A stretch of 6,075 nucleotides of DNA from DASUFF01 sp036274695 (GTDB taxonomy: Bacteria > UBA10199 > JACPAL01 > GCA-016699445), in contig DASUFF010000002.1 of the NCBI GenBank assembly GCA_036274695.1, positions 1 to 6,075 of the forward strand. Reading direction: 5' to 3'. Below the pieces are notes generated by a model. The model saw only the letters and a program-made list of their open reading frames with translations. It had not been told where the DNA came from and searched no databases. Positions 1 through 3,280 of the stretch are shown one piece after another. Made by a program: the position numbers and the translations under genes. How positions within the stretch are numbered: the first letter of the stretch is position 1; each line of letters begins with the position of its first letter.

Positions 1-890
1 TCGATCAGGTCGGGATCCTTCTCGTACTCGGCGCGCCGCCCCCGGATCGGGTCCAGGAAGGCGTTGATGGTCGCCGCCATCGCCTTCTTGTCGTCCACGC
101 AGCCCAAAGTCGCGTTCCGGCAATTCGCGTTCACCTTCTCCGTCTCGGCCGCCGTGCTGTGGAGCTTGTGGTAGTCGAAGATGAGGCAGACGTCCGGATT
201 CCCCGGATCATCCCGCCTCAGGCGCGCCGGATCGGTGATGGCGCCCTTCACCTTCTTTTCGATCTGCTCCGGCGTGTCGCTCAAGTAGAGGCAGTTATCG
301 TAGCTCTTGCTCATCTTCCGGCGGTCCATGCCGAGCAGCTTGGGCGATTCGGTCAAGAGCGGCTGCGGTTCGACGAGAGTTTCCCCGTAGAGATAATTGA
401 AGCGCCGGACGATTTCGCGCGAGAGCTCGATATGCGGGACTTGGTCCTGCCCCACCGGCACCTTGGCGCCGTTATAGAGCGCGACGTCGGCCGTCTGAAG
501 CAGCGGGTAACCCAGGAAGCCGTAGGTGGACAGGTCCTTGTTCGAAAGTTCCTGCTGCATCTCTTTGTACGACGGTACGCGTTCGAGCCAGCCCAAGGGC
601 GTGATCATCGACAGGAGCAGATGCAGCTCGGCGTGCTCCTTCACCTCCGATTGAACGAAGATCACGGCCTTCTCCGGATCGAGGCCCGCGGAGAGCCAGT
701 CGAGCAGGACGTCCCGGGTGGATTGCCGGACGATCTCCGGCTTTTGGTATTCCGTGGTCAGGGCGTGCCAATCCGCGACGAAAAAGAAACACTCGTTGTC
801 GTTCTGGAGCTTCAGCCAGTTCCGCAGTACGCCGTGATAGTGCCCCAGATGGAGTTTTCCCGTCGGGCGCATTCCGGAGACAATCCTCAT
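1..890 (-). CDS. trpS: Tryptophanyl-tRNA synthetase, 3' end outside the window
   Basis: Class I aminoacyl-tRNA synthetase that charges tRNA-Trp with tryptophan in the cytoplasm, using ATP. The first 296 codons are present. The protein opens MRIVSGMRPTGKLHLGHYHG, with the class I HIGH-type signature as HLGH at residues 14-17. GQDQVPHIELSRE near residues 147-159 is the typical TrpS segment of the nucleotide-binding fold, and the second class I signature KMSKS is intact at residues 192-196. Bacterial TrpS is usually about 330-350 residues, so some 30-50 C-terminal residues lie beyond the left edge. The ATG at 888-890 overlaps the stop of the upstream protease gene as ATGA; a weak GAGG lies 11 nt upstream, so translation is probably coupled. 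No frameshift or missing catalytic residue is visible. From general knowledge of delta-proteobacterial genomes, a protease-trpS-scpA-scpB order is common, so scpA may follow outside the window. Identification is secure. Confidence 0.97.
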   Translation of the reverse strand, partial: MRIVSGMRPTGKLHLGHYHGVLRNWLKLQNDNECFFFVADWHALTTEYQKPEIVRQSTRDVLLDWLSAGLDPEKAVIFVQSEVKEHAELHLLLSMITPLGWLERVPSYKEMQQELSNKDLSTYGFLGYPLLQTADVALYNGAKVPVGQDQVPHIELSREIVRRFNYLYGETLVEPQPLLTESPKLLGMDRRKMSKSYDNCLYLSDTPEQIEKKVKGAITDPARLRRDDPGNPDVCLIFDYHKLHSTAAETEKVNANCRNATLGCVDDKKAMAATINAFLDPIRGRRAEYEKDPDLI

Positions 891-1519
891 GGCAGTAAAA
901 TCCTCGCAACGGCGTAAACCGGGATCAATAGGTACCGGAAGACGCCGAGATACAGACAGGCGATCAAAATCAAAAACCCGTACCGCGTGAACCGTTCATA
1001 CCCCGCCAGCCAGCGCGCGGGCAAGATCCCTTCCATCACCCCGCTGCCGTCCAGGGGCGGGATGGGGATCAGGTTAAAACAGGCGAGCATGAGGTTTAAG
1101 AGGACGCCCGTCTCCAAGATCTGCGCGATCAGCCCCCAGATCTCCGAGCGGACGGGGGTCCGGATGAGGAGATGGACGAGGCCCGCGAAGAGGCAGGCGA
1201 GCAGGACGTTGGAGATCGGCCCCGCGGCGGCGACCTTCAGGGTGCCCGTGCGCCCTCCCCTCAAATTCCGCGAATCGACGGGCACGGGCCTCGCCCATCC
1301 GAAAAGCAGGAGGCCCGGCAGGAGGAACATCATGAGGGGAAACAGGACGGTGCCGATCCAATCGATGTGCGCGAGCGGATTCAGCGTCAACCGGCCCATC
1401 ATCTTTGCCGTCGGGTCGCCCAGACGGTTGGCCATCCAGGCGTGCGAGGCTTCATGAAACGAGAGCGAGAAGAGAAAAACGGGAAAGAAGACGAGAAATT
1501 GGGCGATGCGGTCCGACAT
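887..1519 (-). CDS. Site-2 protease family (M50) membrane metalloprotease
   Basis: Predicted multi-pass inner-membrane zinc protease of 210 residues, of the short YwhC/YdiL-like type without a PDZ domain. The zinc motif HExxH reads HEASH at residues 22-26, inside the first hydrophobic segment (about 6-25). GDPTA and RLTLNPLAHIDWIGT (about 34-57) are family hallmarks. The GPISN turn is at 100-104 inside a second membrane segment, and the third zinc-ligand region NLIPIPPLDGS is at about 149-159 with Asp157 as the expected ligand. Further hydrophobic stretches lie at about 58-75, 128-148 and 178-208. The length matches the family, and MSDRIAQ places HExxH where homologues have it, which supports the ATG at 1517-1519. 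No Shine-Dalgarno is seen; a promoter lies directly upstream and the message may be leaderless. It overlaps trpS by 4 nt. All catalytic positions are present, so it is probably active; the substrate is unknown. Confidence 0.93.
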   Translation of the reverse strand: MSDRIAQFLVFFPVFLFSLSFHEASHAWMANRLGDPTAKMMGRLTLNPLAHIDWIGTVLFPLMMFLLPGLLLFGWARPVPVDSRNLRGGRTGTLKVAAAGPISNVLLACLFAGLVHLLIRTPVRSEIWGLIAQILETGVLLNLMLACFNLIPIPPLDGSGVMEGILPARWLAGYERFTRYGFLILIACLYLGVFRYLLIPVYAVARILLP

Positions 1520-1526
1520 TCATGGT

Positions 1527-1555
1527 TTTTTACTGATGAAGGCCCATGAAGTCAA
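1527..1555 (-). promoter_or_regulatory. Sigma70-like promoter for the protease-trpS pair
   Basis: On the minus strand TTGACT (1550-1555) matches five of six bases of the -35 consensus. Exactly 17 bp further on is TAAAAA (1527-1532), which matches four of six bases of the -10 consensus. Transcription would begin near 1519-1521, on or beside the protease ATG at 1519. Together with the lack of any Shine-Dalgarno this suggests a leaderless or near-leaderless mRNA. Predicted from sequence only. Confidence 0.5.
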
Positions 1556-1571
1556 TCCGGGGGGGGCGCCG

Positions 1572-1922
1572 TCAATCGATCTTCCCCGCCGCCTTCAGCC
1601 ATCGCCGGACGGTGGCGTAGCTCACGTCGAATCGGTTCGCCCGGACGGCCGTCTCGAAAAACTTAAGGACGGTCGTCCGCTCGGACCCGTTCTCCGCCTC
1701 GAAAAGCCGGCAGACGTTTCGGCGAAGCTCTTCCGGTTTCGAGCGGTTCGACGGGCGTCCCTTGAGCTTGTGGACCAATCCCTCGCGTCCTGTCTCCCGC
1801 AGGATCTTCAGCTGCCGCCAAACGGTGGTGCGGTGGATTTTGAATCGGTCGCAGACATCTTTAAGAGACACGCAGCCTTGACCGTAAAGTTCGATCGTCG
1901 TGATTTGGCTGATTTCTTCCAC
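1572..1922 (-). CDS. Stand-alone HTH protein resembling the ISNCY transposase DNA-binding region
   Basis: Small predicted DNA-binding protein of 116 residues. A first helix-turn-helix covers about 18-39 (VSLKDVCDRFKIHRTTVWRQL), followed by a GREGLVHKLKGRPSN linker (45-59) and a second helical region ending in SYATVRRWLKAAG (about 101-113). This order closely follows the N-terminal part of ISNCY-type transposases (HTH, the GLVH..GRPSN linker, then VS.ETLRRWL..AG). The RNase H-like DDE catalytic domain that should follow is absent: the frame stops with GKID and a TGA at 1572. It may be a domesticated regulator or a truncated transposase. The frame is open back to about 1984 with no ATG; GTG at 1920-1922 is the best start, with GGAAG a few bases upstream, although spacing is short. 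The upstream 150-residue gene ends 16 bp away, so the two are likely cotranscribed. A 63-bp stretch recurs upstream at 2418-2480, and 18 bp of the 3' half recurs at 2675-2692. Confidence 0.75.
   Translation of the reverse strand: MEEISQITTIELYGQGCVSLKDVCDRFKIHRTTVWRQLKILRETGREGLVHKLKGRPSNRSKPEELRRNVCRLFEAENGSERTTVLKFFETAVRANRFDVSYATVRRWLKAAGKID
1628..1645 (-). repeat. 18-bp exact repeat, copy inside the HTH gene
   Basis: The + strand sequence cgaatcggttcgcccgga encodes, on the minus strand, part of the VRANRFD segment just before the second helix of the helix-turn-helix protein. The same 18 bases recur exactly, in the same orientation, at 2675-2692. Confidence 0.85.
1824..1886 (-). repeat. 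HTH coding repeat, copy 1 (inside the intact gene)
   Basis: This stretch encodes 21 residues from YGQGC to HRTT of the helix-turn-helix gene. It matches 2418-2480 in the same orientation at 56 of 63 positions, including 29 consecutive identical bases at the end where the YGQGCVSLK codons lie (1858-1886). Six of the seven differences are at third codon positions; the two amino-acid changes are Asp to Glu and His to Arg. Confidence 0.9.
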
Positions 1923-1938
1923 GAATCTTCCATCCCTT

Positions 1939-2391
1939 TCAGAGCCTTTTTGGAGGCTCGCTCGACGGTTGTTCTGTCGACTCGGTTATAGTGTTGGGAA
2001 GGAACAGGATCATGTTCGGCTTGGACGGAGTGGACTCTCGGGGCACGAAATATCGGAAATTTCCCAGAGAAAATATCTGACGGGAAGCCAATCCGATGTG
2101 GGCCCTTTGCGCGACGGTGAGCAACTGCGCCGCGCTGAGCTTCGGGTTACGTTCTAGAAAGAGGTCGATCGCCTCCCGGTCGATCGCCTCCTTCACGAAG
2201 ACATCGAAGGCCTTGCCTTTAAAATTAGGCTTGATCGAATCGAATTCGTGTCTCTCAAGACGCGTGGCCATTTCCCGCTCGACCTCGCTGCGGATGGCGT
2301 TCAACTCTCCGCTCAGGCCACGGATCGTGGTTTCGTCGAAGGAACGGCATCCCTTCGTTTCGGTAATCGCTGTTGGATTGACTGGCGGCAA
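1939..2391 (-). CDS. Hypothetical 150-residue protein with a TTG start
   Basis: I do not recognise this protein. It has no signal peptide and no membrane segment, and is predicted cytoplasmic. Residues about 20-110 are charged and helix-rich (GELNAIRSEVEREMATRLERHEF, then a 5-residue duplication EAIDR-EAIDL at 68-77, then NPKLSAAQLLTVAQRAHIGLASRQ). The last 35 residues are rich in Pro, Ser, Thr and Glu and look disordered. The start is TTG at 2389-2391, chosen because AAAAAGGAGG ends five bases upstream, the strongest ribosome-binding site in the window; this makes it very likely a translated gene. It lies between two copies of a helix-turn-helix coding segment (2418-2480 and 1824-1886) and ends 16 bp before the intact helix-turn-helix gene, so it is probably cotranscribed with it. 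An accessory or cargo role is possible but is inference only. Confidence 0.65.
   Translation of the reverse strand: MPPVNPTAITETKGCRSFDETTIRGLSGELNAIRSEVEREMATRLERHEFDSIKPNFKGKAFDVFVKEAIDREAIDLFLERNPKLSAAQLLTVAQRAHIGLASRQIFSLGNFRYFVPRESTPSKPNMILFLPNTITESTEQPSSEPPKRL
2163..2191. repeat. Tandem 15-bp period duplication
   Basis: ggtcgatcgcctcc occurs at 2163-2176 and again at 2178-2191, a period of 15 bp (five codons). In the 150-residue gene it produces EAIDR followed by EAIDL. It keeps the reading frame, as expected of a duplication tolerated in a coding sequence. Confidence 0.85.
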
Positions 2392-2395
2392 AGTA

Positions 2396-2402
2396 ACCTC
2401 CT
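2396..2402 (-). promoter_or_regulatory. Strong ribosome-binding site deciding the TTG start
   Basis: On the minus strand an AAGGAGG core, with more A residues before it, lies about five bases upstream of the TTG at 2389-2391. It fixes the start of the 150-residue gene despite the unusual initiation codon. Confidence 0.75.
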
Positions 2403-2417
2403 TTTTCGCAGGCAGTT

Positions 2418-2480
2418 AGTGGTGCGGCGGATCTTGAACCGTTCGCACACGTCTTTAAGAGACACGCAGCCTTGACCGTA
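2418..2480 (-). repeat. HTH coding repeat, copy 2 (fragment of a second HTH gene)
   Basis: Same-strand match to 1824-1886 (56 of 63 bases). In its own frame it reads YGQGCVSLKDVCERFKIRRTT, after which similarity stops at an Asn codon and the sequence runs straight into the ribosome-binding site of the 150-residue gene. On the other side similarity may extend, with a 1-base indel, to a shared TCGATCG (2486-2492 against 1891-1897). No start codon or rest of an HTH gene is attached, so this is a remnant. It also forms the broken end of the signal-peptide gene, which reads into it in a different frame. Confidence 0.85.
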
Positions 2481-2640
2481 TGGCGTCGATCGCTTTGCGC
2501 GCCGCTTTTTTGACGGTTTCGCTGCGCTGTAGATTGAGCGTCCGGAACACCCCGTCGAGCTCGCCGTAGCCTTCGGCCCGGGCCGTCGAGAATCCGCCCT
2601 AGAGACAGAGCGCGGTGATTGCGATCGCAAATTTTTTCAT
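2455..2640 (-). pseudogene. Broken signal-peptide gene, amber codon in the signal sequence
   Basis: Starting at ATG 2638-2640, behind a good ribosome-binding site, the frame reads MKKFAIAITALCL, then a TAG stop at codon 14, then GGFSTARA and EGYGELDGVFRTLNLQRSET. Ignoring the stop, this is a textbook Sec signal peptide: two lysines, a hydrophobic core, and a signal peptidase I-like site after ARA at about residue 22. TAG is one base from TTG (Leu), which would restore the core. Beyond about codon 53 the frame enters the helix-turn-helix fragment out of phase and stops at 2455, so the mature part is truncated to roughly 40 residues. The gene therefore appears broken twice: a nonsense codon and a lost 3' end. 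It was probably a small exported protein; the family is not recognisable. A sequencing error could explain the TAG but not the truncation. Confidence 0.65.
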
Positions 2641-2643
2641 AGG

Positions 2644-2650
2644 TCCTCCT
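2644..2650 (-). promoter_or_regulatory. Ribosome-binding site of the broken signal-peptide gene
   Basis: On the minus strand AGGAGG lies four to five bases before the ATG at 2640. This supports 2640 as a once genuine start and argues that the interrupted frame was a real gene. Confidence 0.65.
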
Positions 2651-2674
2651 GTTCGTTATTAAGGATCAACCGAC

Positions 2675-2692
2675 CGAATCGGTTCGCCCGGA
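2675..2692 (-). repeat. 18-bp exact repeat, copy beyond the 142-residue gene
   Basis: Exact match, same orientation, to 1628-1645 in the 3' part of the helix-turn-helix gene. In that gene's frame it reads RANRF before diverging. It begins five bases after the stop codon of the 142-residue gene. An exact 18-mer pair is unlikely by chance in 6 kb, which suggests the residue of another helix-turn-helix gene copy. A small hairpin (AACCGA, 5-base loop, TCGGTT at 2668-2684) overlaps it. Confidence 0.6.
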
Positions 2693-2695
2693 TCG

Positions 2696-3124
2696 TCAGG
2701 ACTCCTCGTCGAAGGAAGGCGGCGGAAGGTCGGCACCCAAGCTGTAGGTGTTCGAGAGCTTTTGAAGTCCCTTCCCCGCCTGTGTCATCTTCTCGACGTG
2801 GCGGTTTTCCTCGGCGCTCATCCGCTGGACGAAGTCGAGGCGCGAGACCTGAAGGTTCGTGTCCAGCTTCTCCAAGCCCAGCTCAAGGTCGGCCGCGTGC
2901 TGCATCTGGCGGTCGATTCCGACCTGCAGCATCTGGAGCCGCTGGGACTGGATCTGAGCGAGGCTCGTCGTTTTGTTGTTGTCCGACAAATAAAGGAGGG
3001 CGTCCGAGTTGTCTGCGGCCGGCGCGGCGTTCACGATCGTCTTGGTCTCACCGCCCGTGACCAGGTTGACGCCGGCTTCCACGGGATCGCCGGGGATGGA
3101 TGGTGTTCCGGGAATTCCTAGCAT
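2696..3124 (-). CDS. Hypothetical 142-residue helical protein divergent from the kinase gene
   Basis: Not recognised. The N-terminus is a flexible Gly/Pro segment (MLGIPGTPSIPGDP), followed by an Ala/Asn/Asp-rich stretch to about residue 45. Residues about 52-125 form a long, highly charged, probably coiled-coil helix rich in Gln, Leu, Glu and Arg (for example RLQMLQVGIDRQMQHAADLE). The C-terminus is acidic (PPPSFDEES). There is no signal peptide, membrane segment or enzymatic motif. The frame can be extended to an ATG at 3166 (156 residues), but that ATG has no ribosome-binding site, whereas the ATG at 3122-3124 is preceded by GAGG six bases upstream, so 3124 is preferred. The gene is transcribed away from the kinase-like gene and shares the palindrome-rich intergenic region with it. 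A structural, scaffold or secreted-filament-type role is conceivable but unsupported. Confidence 0.7.
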   Translation of the reverse strand: MLGIPGTPSIPGDPVEAGVNLVTGGETKTIVNAAPAADNSDALLYLSDNNKTTSLAQIQSQRLQMLQVGIDRQMQHAADLELGLEKLDTNLQVSRLDFVQRMSAEENRHVEKMTQAGKGLQKLSNTYSLGADLPPPSFDEES

Positions 3125-3221
3125 AGTTGACCTCGATGCAAGACTATCAAGCAATGTCGATGCCATATATAACTATTTGAATTTATTGCATTTTTAATTC
3201 GCCTTTCAGAAATGATTTCAC

Positions 3222-3250
3222 ATTGTTTGAAACAATATTGTTCTCATGAG
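3222..3250. promoter_or_regulatory. Cluster of abutting palindromes, likely operator
   Basis: Three perfect palindromic units follow each other. ATTGTTT-G-AAACAAT (3222-3236) overlaps AACAATATTGTT (3231-3242), which is followed by CTCATGAG (3243-3250). The half-site ATTGTT thus appears three times in alternating orientation. The cluster lies just upstream of the kinase gene's -10 element, where a -35 box would normally be, and about 100 bp upstream of the divergent gene. It is well placed for a dimeric regulator controlling one or both genes. Function is inferred. Confidence 0.5.
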
Positions 3251-3265
3251 TATCACAATTGAGGG

Positions 3266-3271
3266 TATACT
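3266..3271 (+). promoter_or_regulatory. -10 element (TATACT) of the kinase-like gene
   Basis: TATACT matches the -10 consensus at five of six positions. The ATG at 3281 begins nine bases after it, so the predicted transcription start falls at or within a few bases of the start codon. No -35 box with 16-18 bp spacing is convincing; the palindrome cluster occupies that place, which would suit an activator-dependent promoter. Confidence 0.45.
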
Positions 3272-3280
3272 GATGATGTC

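Larger units (their letters stand above)
3125..3280. other. AT-rich divergent intergenic region
   Basis: This 156-bp region is far richer in A and T than its neighbours and separates the divergent 142-residue gene from the kinase-like gene. It holds the palindrome cluster and the + strand -10 element. On the minus strand AGTTATATATGG (about 3163-3174) contains TA-rich -10-like hexamers roughly 40 bp before the preferred start, but no clear -35 box. No RNA gene or small ORF is supported here. Confidence 0.7.

Noticed and set aside
159..917. Open frame of 252 residues on the + strand opposite trpS
   Set aside because: It is fully antisense to a clear trpS with intact HLGH and KMSKS motifs; its sequence has no recognisable domain and reflects the codon bias of the real gene.
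1506..1991. Open frame of 161 residues on the + strand
   Set aside because: It is antisense to the HTH gene, whose domain match and duplicated, silently diverged segment show the coding strand.
2313..2630. Continuous minus-strand frame joining an upstream Arg/Ser-rich stretch to the HTH fragment
   Set aside because: The upstream part is the off-frame reading of the signal-peptide gene; the HTH segment is a fragment, and there is no start site for this frame.
2619..2630. Palindrome TTGCGATCGCAA and several nearby CGATCG hexamers (HIP1-like)
   Set aside because: Single GCGATCGC copy inside the signal-peptide coding sequence; CGATCG also occurs elsewhere in the window, so it is not clear enough to call a site.
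2668..2684. Hairpin AACCGA-loop-TCGGTT as a terminator for the 142-residue gene
   Set aside because: The stem is only six base pairs and no T-tract follows on the minus strand, so a rho-independent terminator cannot be claimed.
3122..3166. Upstream ATG at 3166 as the start of the helical orphan protein
   Set aside because: No ribosome-binding site precedes it, while the ATG at 3124 has GAGG at good spacing.
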